NCBI GenBank assembly: GCA_030411725.1
Contig: MU839839.1
Span: 1,300,472-1,364,471 of the forward strand
Source of the DNA: Echria macrotheca
Lineage: Eukaryota > Ascomycota > Sordariomycetes > Sordariales > Schizotheciaceae
Length of the DNA stretch: 64,000 nt
Reading direction: 5' to 3'
Below the pieces are notes generated by a model, which ran no database searches, was not told where the DNA came from, and worked only from the letters and a program-made list of their open reading frames with translations. The position numbers and the translations under genes are program-made. This document shows, piece by piece, positions 22,341 to 32,963 of the stretch. Each line of letters starts with the position of its first letter. Position 1 is the first letter of the stretch.

Positions 22341-22412
22341 GTGGACGATACTTGCGATACAAGATATATTGATAATGAACGCAGCGCTTTTCCTCATTAT
22401 ATAGATAGGCAA

Positions 22413-22993
22413 GGAAGGAGAAGATCAAGATTACCTTTCGTCAGAGTGCGTTGCAAAATGGCCTATCGTACGAGAGAAGTGCTGAGAGAATCCAGACTGT
22501 CGTCTCGCACGCACGACTGCAACGGCCGGTTGTGCCCGGCCCTCCTTGTTCAGCCACCGATTGCACAAGCTCCGGCCGGAAGCTTCCTGTTAGCGCCAAC
22601 AAGCGGGGCTTCCTGTGAACATAGTGGTCAAAATACTAACTTTATTAGCCCGGGGGCCTAGGGGGCTCGGAGGAAAATGCTCATGACCTGCTCCTCTTTG
22701 AGCCAAACAACTGTCAAGCTAACATGCTGTTGGCTTATTTGTCCCGGCTCCGCGCAACAACCGAGCTGTTTTTGGTTGCATAACGAGAAAACGTACGAAA
22801 GAGCTGGTGACGGCATAAGAACGGTGCCTGGGGGCATAGGTTCAGAAACGGAAATCAGATAGCTTCGCTTTAGATGGATTCGTTGCCCCGAGAAAAACAA
22901 GGGAAGGTTGCGGGGGCGAGGAGATTCCCTGTGTGGGGAGCAGAACAGGAGGGGGAAAAAAAGGGTGTTGAGATGCCAAAGCATCTCAAAAAT
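22413..22993. other. Intergenic region, 581 bp
   Basis: It lies between the hypothetical gene promoter and the tRNA 3' end. No supported coding sequence. It contains a G-rich tract near 22905-22960 and presumably the RNA polymerase III termination signal for the minus-strand tRNA. Confidence 0.45.
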
Positions 22994-23100
22994 TGACACG
23001 AGTGAGATTCGAACTCACGCCCTTTCGGACCACGGAACCCAGGGGTTGGTATTAAGGATGAACCTTAACGTGGCGCCTTAGACCGCTCGGCCATCGTGCC
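22994..23100 (-). tRNA. tRNA-Leu (anticodon AAG) with 27-nt intron
   Basis: On the minus strand the gene starts GGCACGATGGCCGAGCGGTCTAAGG and ends in TCGTGTC plus discriminator A. The acceptor stem pairs fully, and the T arm GTGAG-TTCGAAT-CTCAC is perfect. The variable arm is long, as in class II leucine tRNAs. The anticodon stem CCACG/CGTGG closes only after removing an intron at 23036-23062, placed one base 3' of the anticodon (AAG, 23064-23066), the canonical site. The intron contains CCTTAA, able to pair with the anticodon loop, as in precursor tRNAs cut by the splicing endonuclease. It decodes CUU and, through inosine, CUC. Confidence 0.95.
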
Positions 23101-23389
23101 TTTACAGTTGCTGATTTGTTGCGTAACAGTAAGTTGTCAAGGCACCTTGCGTCGTGTGAGGTCTATCGCCCGGAGTTTGAAACAACACCGATCTCCACGC
23201 GACGCCTGCTGTGCGACTCCGGAGTCCGGAAGTCCGATGGATGTGTCATGTGATGGGTTCAAATGGGTTCAAAAAGTCAACGTCAGGAAACGTTTGCTCG
23301 CTTCAAACATCAAGCTCCTCCCAGTTCCCTTGAGCGCCGATATAGCAACCAAATCCTTGGCAGAGTCAGATACCCGGTAGCATTGCATC

Positions 23390-23806
23390 ATGGCGAACTC
23401 CACCGATTCGGCCAAGGCCAAAGAACACATCGCAATGCTTCGTTACCTCTACGCCGACCTCAAGCGTATCTCTAAGATCTCCTCAAGCGACATCATCCTG
23501 CACCCAGCCGACCGGGACTTGTGCAGCCCGCCGAAGCGGCCGGTGCGCGGAATAGCTGCAGTGCAGGCCCACGAGGAGGCTCTGATTGAGGCGACGGGAG
23601 GGACATTGGTCATGGAGGTGGACAAGATCACGGCCAGTGATGACTTTGGAACAGTCCTCGGGACACTCAGGGCAAGTAAGCCGGGCCGTGGCGAGGTTGA
23701 AGTGGCTTTTTGTGGAGTTTGGAGGTTCAAGGACGGGCTCGCTGTGGAACACTGGGAGAATGCGGCGAATCCCGGCAAATTGGTGGAATGGCTTGTTGGT
23801 TGTTAG
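23390..23806 (+). CDS. Small SnoaL/NTF2-like protein
   Basis: A single-exon protein of 138 residues. It has an N-terminal helix pair (KAKEHIAMLRYLYADLKRISK), then ILHPADRD, a helix with AHEEALIEATGG, and a run of beta strands (VMEVDKITAS, EVEVAFCGVWRF, GLAVEHWENA). That order is typical of the SnoaL-like NTF2 cone fold of about 130 residues. Members act as small hydrolases, isomerases or ligand-binding proteins; no catalytic assignment is possible here. No signal peptide. It lies 290 bp from the tRNA gene on the other strand. Confidence 0.75.
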   Translation: MANSTDSAKAKEHIAMLRYLYADLKRISKISSSDIILHPADRDLCSPPKRPVRGIAAVQAHEEALIEATGGTLVMEVDKITASDDFGTVLGTLRASKPGRGEVEVAFCGVWRFKDGLAVEHWENAANPGKLVEWLVGC

Positions 23807-24212
23807 GAACCTAGTACGAGGGAGACCAACCATGTTCAGATGATGCCGGTCTGGCGTCAGGCCAAAAGTGGGAAACGGGAAATCTTCATTGAGACCATCA
23901 TGCGGTATTGTGGCGGGTTTGAACATCTCGAGGGCTAGATTGACAACCTACCTAGGGACGTGGTCAGGCGAAGAAAACATAATCAGGACTGGAGGTTTGC
24001 GGCGCAAGCAGAATTTGCAACCAGGAGCAGTATATGGGACCAACGGAGATCGCTATAGCTGTGACACACTTCTCGCGATTCCTCGTTCTATGTGTTCTAT
24101 GATTCTGACTCTCTTGGTCAAACTGAGGCAAGAGCCGGACCACATTGGCTACCTACCTACCGTAGATAGGTAGGTACAGTACACAACATCTGTGTTGACT
24201 GCCTAGGTAGTC
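23807..24212. other. Convergent intergenic region with hairpin, 406 bp
   Basis: 3' flanks of the SnoaL-like (plus) and hydrolase (minus) genes. No gene is seen. It contains an inverted repeat at 24150-24176 and two other TAGGTAG-type words. Confidence 0.5.
24150..24176. repeat. Perfect 10-bp inverted repeat built from ACCTACCTA
   Basis: TACCTACCTA at 24150-24159 is followed by a 7-nt loop and TAGGTAGGTA at 24167-24176. It can form a hairpin on either strand between two convergent 3' ends. It belongs to a family of TACCTAGGTA-like words seen elsewhere in this window. Confidence 0.7.
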
Positions 24213-25083
24213 TCACTCAACCATGGCCCTGCGCAGAAAGCCCACAAAGTCGTCGACACCCTGAGGCTCATTGATCCAGTGCTCGCCGTCATCATATTCG
24301 TGCCATTCGACTCCTCGAAAGCCGAGCAATCCCAGAAACTTCCGCATAGTTCTGCAGTTATCCACGGAAATGACAGGATCATCGCGTGCGTGCTCGAGAA
24401 GAATGGGTGTCGTGGTCAACTGCGGTATCTGTAACTCTGACTCTATTCTGTTGTCATCGCCGCCCCGATAGAGGCGTTGCATGTCGGCAAACCACTCGGC
24501 GGGATCCGACAGTCGATGGATTTTGTACGAATTCTCCACCAAGTCCTCGAGTGGCAACCAGCTGCAAAAGCCACAGAGTCCAGCAAAACCTCCCCTGCCA
24601 TCGGCAAAGAATGCAGCCAGTGACCTAGAACCAGTTAGCGTCCCAGCTGACGATACGTACGGAATCGGGCGAGACATACGTTGCAAAACCTTGGCTGATC
24701 CCGCCAAGAAATATCCTGTTTCTGGGAACGAGGAGCTCCTCGTGCTGGATCGTCTTGAGAAGGAGATTGACGCTGGCTCGTAAGCCCGATATTTGTATTT
24801 CGCTCCGCTCCCGCAAATCCTCGAGTGTCCAGACGTCGAACCATTGAGACATGTCGTCGGTGTCGAACCGCTCGGCGCGGAGGGGGTTTGCTTGTGGAAA
24901 GACCCATCGGATTGTCGGAAAGAGGGCTGGCAGGGTTCGATCGGCCTCGGGGCCTGTAGCCTCGCACTCAAAGAACTCTGAAGCGAACTCGTCCGCTTTG
25001 CTATCGCGGCCGTGCAAAAGAACGACAGTATGTGTGTGAGGGGACCCTTCTGAAGGGCCGGCAACGTGTAGTATCAGAGACAT
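24213..25083 (-). CDS. Acyl-protein thioesterase / carboxylesterase-like alpha/beta hydrolase
   Basis: Exons are 25083-24680 and 24624-24213, with a 55-nt intron (GTATGT donor, CGCTAAC branch, TAG acceptor), giving 271 residues. The fold starts with VVLLHGRDSKADEF. The nucleophile elbow is GISQG, with the catalytic Ser just before the splice site. The acid is in HARDDPVIS and the His in DGEHWIN, so the Ser-Asp-His triad is complete. Length and motif spacing match the Abhydrolase_2 family (acyl-protein thioesterases, small carboxylesterases), which remove acyl groups from protein cysteines or hydrolyse small esters. No signal peptide, so it is probably cytosolic. Confidence 0.88.
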
Positions 25084-26044
25084 TATGTGTTGGCGGGAGA
25101 TCTCACGAGGGCGATGTCTGATGAAGATTTTTGGAGCTAGAGAATACAGCGAGTGACGTAACGCAGTTGTGGATTGTTCCTGCTGAAATAGCTTTCCGTC
25201 TAGTGGTCCGTGCAACAAACCGTCGATTCCAGTGCTGCGCGGCTCTAGATTGTGGTGGCCCGAATTCAATCGGTACTTCACAAACTCAGAGCTCTTTGCT
25301 CGTAATGTATTTCTAGCCGACTCTGAACCATAAAAGGGTTGTGGGCGGGATGTAGGTTTGTAGATGCCGAGGCGGTGACAGGTGCATTCTCCGGAGCGGC
25401 CCCGAAGACTGAAGTTTCCGGGTCCGGGGTGGGTCCGAGAAAAACCCCGCTGGACCGGCATATCCTGTGCGTTCGGAACTACTGCAGTCCTAACCACCAT
25501 AATTGCAAAGTGGATGTGGTTTGCTGCTGGCAGAATCTTCACCTCTGAAAGTCGTTTTTAGGGAGTGTGGTCGACAGGTATCAACTACCGGTCCGCAAAC
25601 AGCAAAAATAAGGCTCTCATCACTCATTGAGATTTCTTTTGTAAATGTTGAGAGGACATAAAGTGTCGATTTACGCACCTCATCACATTCGAAATTGCCA
25701 GACCGGGGCGGAGCGTGTGTTGTGCAGCACTATCCGCTCAGCATCTTCTGGCACCGCAGGTACTGTCTTAGGGACCTAACATGACCAATAACCTCGGAAG
25801 ATGCTCGTGGATTAATGACGACTCCCGGGAGTATTCTTGTTTCGACGGGATCTTCGTGAGTTCGTTTCAGAACAGTAATGTAGAATACTGCCGCATGTAA
25901 TATGTGGCGCGCTGATTCAACAGACTTAGCGGTTCAAAAGAATAAACTGAACCTGATACTTCCCTAGGTTTTCTGGCCTAATTTGTCTAGAATGAAGCTA
26001 AACTATAATATGGGTGGGAAGCCGAATCAGTAGGGTACTCAATC

Positions 26045-26083
26045 TGCTGTACACTACTACTGTACACCACTACTGTACACCAC
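26045..26083 (+). repeat. 13-bp tandem repeat with TGTACA core
   Basis: Two perfect copies of TACTGTACACCAC (26058-26070 and 26071-26083) follow an imperfect copy (26045-26057). Each unit contains the palindrome TGTACA. This is a simple direct observation; no function is assigned. Confidence 0.85.
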
Positions 26084-27206
26084 AGCGTCCTCATAGTGTT
26101 TTCGAAGCCTCGTGGCACAGCCCCGCCTACTCCAGTTCCTGAAATCGATGGGGGCGAGGACATATCTCGGACACGACGGCGATTTTTCTGGAGATATTGC
26201 TCTGCTGGCGGAGCACACGGCTGGGACCTTGGAGAAGATCAGGCAAGTCTAAGCCGGGCTCGCTACTCATATATCCGGAATGAGATGTTGTCAACATATC
26301 CATCTAGCGAGAAAAAGGGATCGATGCGCCGGTCGTGGCTCATGGCGACCTTTCAATGTCACCCACCCTCAAATCCACGACTGATGATAACACCCATATT
26401 CTAGGTCTAGTGGAGAAGGTGAGGTAGCCAGTTCAGTCGCGCTTTTCGTTTATGGTGTGGCAAGCTTGAGCCGAGCACCCAACAGCACGGATTTCACGGC
26501 AACACTGGCGGAGACCGGCACAGCTGGCCGTCACTGAACCGAGGCAACATTCCCGTGATCCCCAATGGTGAATATCGGTAAGTTAGGAAGTGCAGTGAAG
26601 CGCACGACTCAGAGGTGGGAGTGACCGGGTCGTAATGATTTGGTTCAACGCCAAGGAAAGAGCTCAAGAGAGATTCCTTGATTCAATGTTTCCGAGAAGT
26701 GTAAAGTTGCCAAATACCCGTCAGCAGACGGTCCTCTCAATCTCGACAACAAATAGCCTCGCGATGCTGCATATTTGACCCACTGGCCAAAAGGAGTGAA
26801 CACCACCCGAATCAGTTCAGCGTTGTAGACTCTGGGCAAAAGCGCTCTATCGTGTGGCTCGTCGTTTCCCCACGTCATTGTCGAACCGCTTCCTGGATGA
26901 ACAAGGGTCAGGGGCAACAGACGTATGGCCCGAAATGGAATCCGGGGTAAATAACACATGGCTCCGAGGTAGCATGGAAATGGGTTGCATTGTCGGCAGC
27001 ATGGTGGCGGGGTTGCCAGCTCGCTCATGTCCATGTCTGGTAGCCACAGGCAGCAAGTGGAGCTTTTCCCGGCTCAGGGGGGCGGTAGCCAACAAGATCG
27101 GCACGGAGATGCTAGCCGCAGGAAGGTCAAAGCGAGGCGCAAGACAGGTTGAAGATGTCTCCCCACATCCAAGAACTTTGTTTCACCCGCGGCCGAGGAG
27201 AAAGAC

Positions 27207-27776
27207 CTATGCAGATGAGGCCAATCGCTCGCCGACCAAGGCATCCTTCTGCGATATCCTCTCTATGTTAAACAGCCTTGTCCGAAGTTGGACATTGAAC
27301 GCTCCGAAACCCCGGAAACGTTCAGACGAAAACACAAATGTGTTGACGTCGGCCCGATAACTGGCCAGGGAGCGATCAGCTGGGCACCACGATCTCAGCC
27401 TGCGGGTTGTTGCAAGGCCGCTTAGACTTTCTCTCGCGGCTGGTACGTAGCGAGACATGGTTGGTTGCTTATTGGTGGACACGACGCAGAAAAATTCCTC
27501 AGAGTGCCAAGCCCACACGGCTCCGGCTGCCGGCGGCGCTGTCGGATACTCGGCTTCTAGTTGTAGGTAGCGGAAGCGCGACAGGCTCGGTCGACTTGTC
27601 GAGTCCATCGAGTGAAGTTGAATCTTTCCCAACACGACCTCTTGGCCAAAAAGCTTGTCGTCGCTGCTCTCCTGGCCGTCGGGTCTCGACAAAAGTCTTG
27701 TTTGCTCTTGGCCTCCCTTGGCCTGTCCTTGGCCGCCTTGGCCATGCGACGTTTCGTCGATGATCTTGGTGGTCAT
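27207..27776 (-). CDS. Weak candidate hypothetical protein
   Basis: An open frame of 189 codons begins MTTKIIDETSHGQGGQGQAK. Its Gln/Gly-rich N-terminal 50 residues look protein-like, while the rest is Ser/Arg-rich and less convincing. An intron may end the real coding part early. No domain, signal peptide or membrane span. It may be noise. Confidence 0.22.
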   Translation of the reverse strand: MTTKIIDETSHGQGGQGQAKGGQEQTRLLSRPDGQESSDDKLFGQEVVLGKIQLHSMDSTSRPSLSRFRYLQLEAEYPTAPPAAGAVWAWHSEEFFCVVSTNKQPTMSRYVPAARESLSGLATTRRLRSWCPADRSLASYRADVNTFVFSSERFRGFGAFNVQLRTRLFNIERISQKDALVGERLASSA

Positions 27777-28497
27777 TGCGGTCTGGGGACCGTGGGGTCC
27801 GCATACGAAACCGGAGAGAGATGAGATGTAATATCGGATTAATCTAGGACAGCGAGGAAGAGGAAGTAGCAGGAGGGTCGGAGCCCATTAGGGAACAATG
27901 CGGGGAAGGCACATGGCCGGGAGTGGCGCAAATCGGATTGCATCTGCCGGCATTCCCCACAAAATTCATTTGTCGTTTCCTGATCCCGTGCGTTCCCGTT
28001 CGAATGACAACGGCACCGAAGCCACTAATATGCCGTTGGGTAAAAGCCGCAACACTACAGCCGCCGTCCACACTCAGCTTGCCTCAACCATGGACCCACA
28101 TCATCACCAACTCACATCACATCGAACTCGGCATGTTCGACGGCCACACGGCTTCGGCCAATAATCCGTCTCTGGTGGGCCTTGTACGACTGAGAGTGCT
28201 ACGTTCCCCAGGATTTTCTCGGAGCATGCATCTATCTGCTTTGTCCCGGTTGGGGCGCTTTACACGACCAACGCGTCGCCATATTGTCATTGCAGTTAAT
28301 CCCCGTCACGGGTATCGGCGAGGTGCCTTTTCTCGATATTTTCCAGATGGTTCGACGTGGAGGTGAGCATCTCGTCGGGATTTTATCCGGGAGCCCAGCT
28401 GGAAGCCCGAGTATAAGATCTCGGACAAGATGCCCTCTTTGAGACGAACTTGTCATCCAGCAAGGACATTTAGGTCTCTTTAAAGCCAGCCAGCAAA

Positions 28498-29266
28498 ATG
28501 GTCGCCCTTACCTATCTCGCCGTCGCCGCCTCCGCCGTCTCCGGCGTTCTTGCCGCGCCTTACCCCGAGGCCGATGCCCCGAACTTCGAGATCGGGGGTC
28601 ACAACCTCGCTCGGCGCCAGGGCATGGACTACAACCAGAACTACAAGACGGGTGGCAACGTTAACTTCCAACCGACGTCGAACGGATACTCGGTCAGCTT
28701 CTCGGGTGCCGGTGACTTTGTCGTCGGCAAGGGTTGGCGTACCGGTCAGGCAAGGTACTTGCTTTAGCTATATCTCGCATCTCCCATCCATCAAGACCTC
28801 CCTTCATGTCATCCCAAACACTCTGCCACTCAGAAAGAGGTGCTGACAATGCCATAGGAACATCACCTTCACCGGCAGCACCCAGCAGACCTCGGGCACC
28901 GTCCTCGTCTCCATCTACGGCTGGACCAAGAACCCGTTGGTCGAATACTACATCCAGGAGTATACCTCCAACGGCGCCGGCTCGGCCCAGGGTCAGAAGG
29001 TCGGCTCGCTTACGAGCGATGGCGGCACCTACGACATCTGGAAGCACCAGCAGGTGAACCAGCCGTCGATCCAGGGCACCAGCACCTTCTGGCAGTACAT
29101 CTCCAACCGCGTAGACAAGCGTCCCAACGGCGGAACCGTCACCCTCGCGAACCATTTCGACGCCTGGAAGAAGGCCGGCCTCAACCTCGGCTCCCATGAT
29201 TATCAAGTTCTAGCCACCGAGGGGTGGGGCAATGCTGGAGGCAATTCTAAGTACACGATCAGCTAA
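28498..29266 (+). CDS. GH11 endo-beta-1,4-xylanase, secreted
   Basis: Exons are 28498-28754 and 28858-29266, with a 103-nt intron (donor GTACTT, branch GCTGAC, acceptor TAG), giving 221 residues. A signal peptide (MVALTYLAVAASAVSGVLA) and short propeptide ending in a dibasic LARR site precede the mature domain, suggesting Kex2-type processing. GH11 marks are GWRTG, NITFTGSTQQTSGTVLVSIYGW, the nucleophile Glu in PLVEYYI, FWQYISNR, NHFDAWKKAG and the acid/base Glu in VLATEGW. The length is that of a bare catalytic domain: no CBM1 follows. It cleaves internal bonds of xylan outside the cell. No other plant-cell-wall enzyme is adjacent. Confidence 0.95.
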
Positions 29267-30662
29267 GAGGCATCATCATCGGTGGTGGTTAGGTTGCGGG
29301 AGGGGGTGGGCGGCTTGGAGGTTGGTGTTGCATCCAAGGACCCACTTTTGCTCGGATAGCACTCGCACAGATAAGATAGCACGTCAGCACATTCCAATGC
29401 AACTTTTAACTGTCAATTGCGGTCCAGACTCGCTCGTCCTCGTGGAAGAGTTCTGTTGTTGACTTGGGATGTTCACGGGGGTTCCCGATAGGGGGGCGCC
29501 CCACTTCCGGCCCGTCCGCATCCGGCCCCCACCTTCCAGCTGCCAAAAAACTTGCCAGTCCCCGCCACATCTGCAAACCTCTCTCTCAACTTTGCATCGC
29601 TCTTGGAATCTTGAATAAAAGGGTGTCGTTCTCTGGTCAGCATTGAGGCCCACTGAACCGTGGGCCACCCCCTGAGACAAACGCAGGCTTGTACACCAAA
29701 GTTCTCAAAGTAAACCTCTGCGTATTGTGTCCGACATCACCCCGGCCAATGCTTTGCCTTTCAAAAAACCATGCAAGTATGCTTCACCGAGCATGTACGA
29801 TACCCCCGTTCTCCGACGCTCCCCGCAACAGAAACGGATAATTAGGTAGCGCTGTTGATCAGCCAGACTTGGTCCCCGGGTTCGAGAGATTTCGGTCCCA
29901 GCCCCAGATATCCCCTCCCTGTCCGGAAAAATCCTCGATTGAGACCGAGCCAGGCTGTAGGGGCGCTACGTGTAATAAGTCATAACACCTCGCTTTTCTC
30001 GTCGCCGCTGGTCATCACTGTTGTTTGCTCCACTTCTACCATACCTAGGTAGGGTAAGACACACCGCACACCAAATCAGTGGTTACGTGAGATTCCCAGA
30101 TCTGCACGCTGTCACCGGTTGTAATTGTGTTGTAAGCTTATTTTGTTTTGGGAGCAGGGCCGGCCGGTAACAGGACGCCGGGAACGTCAGCCGCTGGTTT
30201 CGGCGCGGCGTGGTTCCACAGACGCCACGGCGAACTTGAATCGCGGTAGTGGGAAAAATGCTCCTCTTCGGAGTCAGTAGCCCCTGACTCAAGACGAACG
30301 ACACACGAGTTTTTTGTCTCTCCAAGCAGCTAATGATGACATCTTACTCGGTCATTCTCTGACTTTTCTGTTTTGGAAGACTTGGTTTCTGCTGGGTCGT
30401 TGGGCCCCATCTCAGTCGGGTCTTCTGTTCCAGCGAGAGAGCTTTCGTGGTGCACTCTCTCTGATGGCAGGCACGACGGACCTGAGTTGAGCAACCCCGC
30501 CCGCCCGTGGGTTACTTGCCGAGCGAGAATTCTGCTCCTCGTCCTGTCCTTTTCCCTTCGTGGCCATCGCATGAGTCGTGGATTTGTGAGCGCCCAAGAT
30601 GTCCGACGCGTGGCCTGACTGGCCTTCCTCGTTCCAAGACGATGCTGCGGCCCCTTTCTGGG
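29267..30662. other. Intergenic region, 1.4 kb
   Basis: No supported gene. It includes one perfect TACCTAGGTA palindrome (30042-30051). The short frames on both strands are compositionally noisy. It ends at the target-site duplication of the first transposon copy (30655-30662). Confidence 0.45.
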
Positions 30663-31091
30663 GGCATCTGATAGGGGTGCACCCCCCTTTTGCTAAGGGT
30701 GCATCCCCTCGCCATGGCGTTTTACGCATCTGCCCTCTAATTTACTGTTGATATTGTTTCTGAACGCCGTATATATATTTGTCAGATGCCTATTTAGTAA
30801 TATAGAAGGGGTTTTAAACTTATAAAAGCAAATAAAGTTAAAGGTATAAGGCAGTTGGGTGCGTTCATATATTGCTAAACCCCTGGATATGCGTTAGGTT
30901 GAGACCTTTTATATTTTATTTCCGGGAAACAAAGGGTTGAGAACGTAAACGACAGATCATAAAACCCTTATTAATGGCTCTTTTGCTTTTGTTATCACTC
31001 CCAACCGCTTGGTTCTGAGGATTTACGCAAAAAATATATCTCCAAGGGGATGCGTATGGATCAAAAGGAGGGTACATCCCTATCAGACGCC
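30663..31091 (-). mobile_element. hAT-like MITE, copy 1 (429 bp)
   Basis: The element is flanked by a perfect 8-bp target-site duplication, TTTCTGGG, at 30655-30662 and 31092-31099. Its ends are imperfect terminal inverted repeats of about 45-48 bp: the left end begins GGCATCTGATAGGGGTGCAC and the right end, complemented, GGCGTCTGATAGGGATGTAC. The interior is AT-rich and has no coding capacity. Its reverse complement aligns with copy 2 at 43451-43789, for example over AAAAGGTCTCAACC, CCATTAATAAGGG and GTAAAACGC. Eight-bp duplications with short TIRs point to the hAT superfamily. Transposase would have to come from elsewhere. It carries about 90 bp not present in copy 2. Confidence 0.88.
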
Positions 31092-31423
31092 TTTCTGGGC
31101 CGAGATTTGGCCCACCAGGCCAGCCACGCCCCCTACTCCTCGCCCACCAACTCCTCCTCCTCTGCCGGTTTTGGTCGTCACGACCAGTGTCGAGAAAGCA
31201 TTCGGTGAGTACAAGGAGTACAAGGGTGCTTCAGTGCAAACAAAACTTGCTTTGGTCCACTCGCTCGTAGCTGACCTGCCTATTTGCCGCCGAGACGAAT
31301 CGGCGTACCATCCTCGAGACGTGGCGCAGAAAAACCACCGCCGCGACGCTTAACCAATTGGATGATGAGGAAGATGAGGAGGGCGGTGAAGTGAGCGGCT
31401 TCGAGGAGCAGGACCAGGGTTCT

Positions 31424-31450
31424 GAGGAGGAGGAGGAGGAGGAGGAGGAG
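31424..31450 (+). repeat. (GAG)9 microsatellite
   Basis: Nine uninterrupted GAG triplets, directly visible. They produce poly-Glu or poly-Ser runs in spurious frames. Confidence 0.9.
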
Positions 31451-31722
31451 ACCTGCGCAATGGTTGAGCGCAAGCCCATGGATTGGCGATGTAGCAGCTG
31501 GGAGTTTCGGGACTCGGAAACTTTGATTTTTGTTCTGTAGCATACCTAGGTAAGAAATACATACTATTCCGAACTTTGATAGAACTACCCGCTAATTCGC
31601 TCAAATTTAGTTTCCCACCAAAGACGTCTATCTACGTTCGACTCAGGGGTGGCAGCTTATTCAAACCCCTATAACTCCCATAATCAGCCTTGTGAACTTA
31701 ATATTTAGCCCTTCGGCTTTAT

Positions 31723-31784
31723 TAACTAGCCCTTTAATTCTAGTAACCAGCCCTATATTTCCAGTAACTGGCCCTTAATTCCAG
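31723..31784 (+). repeat. Degenerate 20-21-bp tandem repeat, three units
   Basis: Units start at 31723, 31744 and 31765 and follow the pattern TAACYRGCCCT..ATTYYAG. A partial unit (TAGCC) follows and a more diverged one (TTAGCCCTTCGGC) precedes. AT-rich; possibly a remnant of mobile or satellite DNA. Confidence 0.7.
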
Positions 31785-32549
31785 TAGCCAAGGTAGGCCT
31801 GAGTTACTGCCAGGCGTTGAACAGAGGGTCTTTTGGCGTTCCCATTAGTGCAATAGCCCTTTTAATGCAAACGATTTAGCTGTCCAGATTAAGCACTTGC
31901 AGAAACAGGTCACCACAGGGCGCTTGACTGTACGTGCAATGCGATAAAAAATTCTCGTAGCGACTAGAGGTGGATCATGCATCCATAATTCCACTGAGCT
32001 TTTGCACAAAACGCTGCTCGTGACGTTCTACGTCGCAGCGACGCTTGAAATGTTGGCCGTTTACACATCAGTCTCGCTATGACCGGCCAATGCAGTACCT
32101 ACATGTAATCAAAAGTTGCCCAGCCTGAGCAACTTTTTGGTCAAGAACTCATGAATAGCTAACATGTGGAAAAGCGGTCAGAGTCTGATATCGAGGGGGT
32201 AACCACAGATCAGAAAACTGATTTTAGTCAAAGAATAAGCCGGGCCATCTCCTGTCCGCAAGGTGACATGGAATTGCCGAAGCGAGACTTCTCAACCGCC
32301 ATGATGGCGACATGGCATAAACGCGCCAATCTGAAGCGGCAAGAACCCCGCATTCTATGTGGCCGGCCGAGTTGAGACTCTCCTTGGCGTGGTGACCTGC
32401 TGGGTGTTGATGGCGGGTCGGATACAGTGATGAGTGACATGGAGACGGATCTGGTATAAAAGCGATGGCAACATCAGGGCTGGGCCTGACAACTTCACCC
32501 CTCTCCTCTCTTCGTAAACCACCTCCCTTACTCAGGTTACATCGTCAAA

Positions 32550-32963
32550 ATGAGATTTGCTCCCGTCATCGTCCTTCTGACCGCGGCTGTCACCGCGTTG
32601 CCTTCTCAAGATCCCCAGGGCAACAACCTTGTGAGTTCGACTTTCTTCCAATATCGTACTTCCTCATAACTAACGCACCGGGCAGGAAGTCAGGGATGAA
32701 TGTGTTAGTACGTGGTGGACTCCATAATCCGTACCCGTCGTTCGGAGAATTGCCACCAACCATGATGTTTCTTTTACCTAGATTGTGTCAACTACTGCTG
32801 CGGCACGCATGGCGGGTGCAATTACTTGAATTGCTATGGATCATACGTAAGTCCCGCCGCCGTGGCTGGAGCATCAAAAGGTTGCTAATACGTAAACGTC
32901 GACAAGTGCGCGCACAATGGGCCAGGCAATGCCTACTGCGTCTGCAAATGCAGTTATAGTTAG
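32550..32963 (+). CDS. Small secreted ten-cysteine peptide, four exons
   Basis: Exons are 32550-32630, 32686-32707, 32782-32846 and 32907-32963, encoding 74 residues. The three introns are 55, 74 and 60 nt with donors GTGAGT, GTACGT and GTAAGT and acceptors CAG, TAG and AAG; phases agree at every join. Exon 1 is a signal peptide (MRFAPVIVLLTAAVTALPS). The mature part of about 50 residues has ten cysteines spaced C-x2-C-x3-C-C-x5-C-x4-C-x4-C-x9-C-x-C-x-C. A CxxxC, a Gly-x-Cys and a terminal CxC occur in the order seen in defensin-like folds, but this is only suggestive. Such peptides in fungi include host-directed effectors and antimicrobial peptides; no activity can be assigned. A TATAAA lies about 95 bp upstream. 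It lies between two MITE copies. Confidence 0.8.

Larger units (their letters stand above)
25084..28497. other. Gene-poor stretch, 3.4 kb
   Basis: No confident gene. Part of 25.8-26.1 kb is AT-richer. Frames at 26854-27360 (plus) and 26645-27034 (minus) lack recognisable features. A minus frame at 27207-27776 is listed separately as a weak candidate. The last 500 bp before 28498 presumably carry the xylanase promoter. Confidence 0.4.
31092..32549. other. Intergenic region, 1.46 kb
   Basis: Between MITE copy 1 and the small cysteine-rich peptide gene. It contains a (GAG)9 microsatellite, a TACCTAGGTA palindrome at 31543-31552 and a degenerate 21-bp tandem repeat. No supported coding sequence. 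A TATAAA at about 32456 lies roughly 95 bp before the peptide gene start. Confidence 0.5.

Noticed and set aside
26854..27360. Plus-strand 168-codon frame in the gene-poor 25-28 kb region
   Set aside because: Overlaps minus-strand frames of similar length. No recognisable motif; its composition changes along its length as expected of non-coding DNA.
31009..31353. Plus-strand frame spanning the right end of MITE copy 1
   Set aside because: It runs through the transposon inverted repeat and target duplication into Pro/Thr-rich noise; not a gene.
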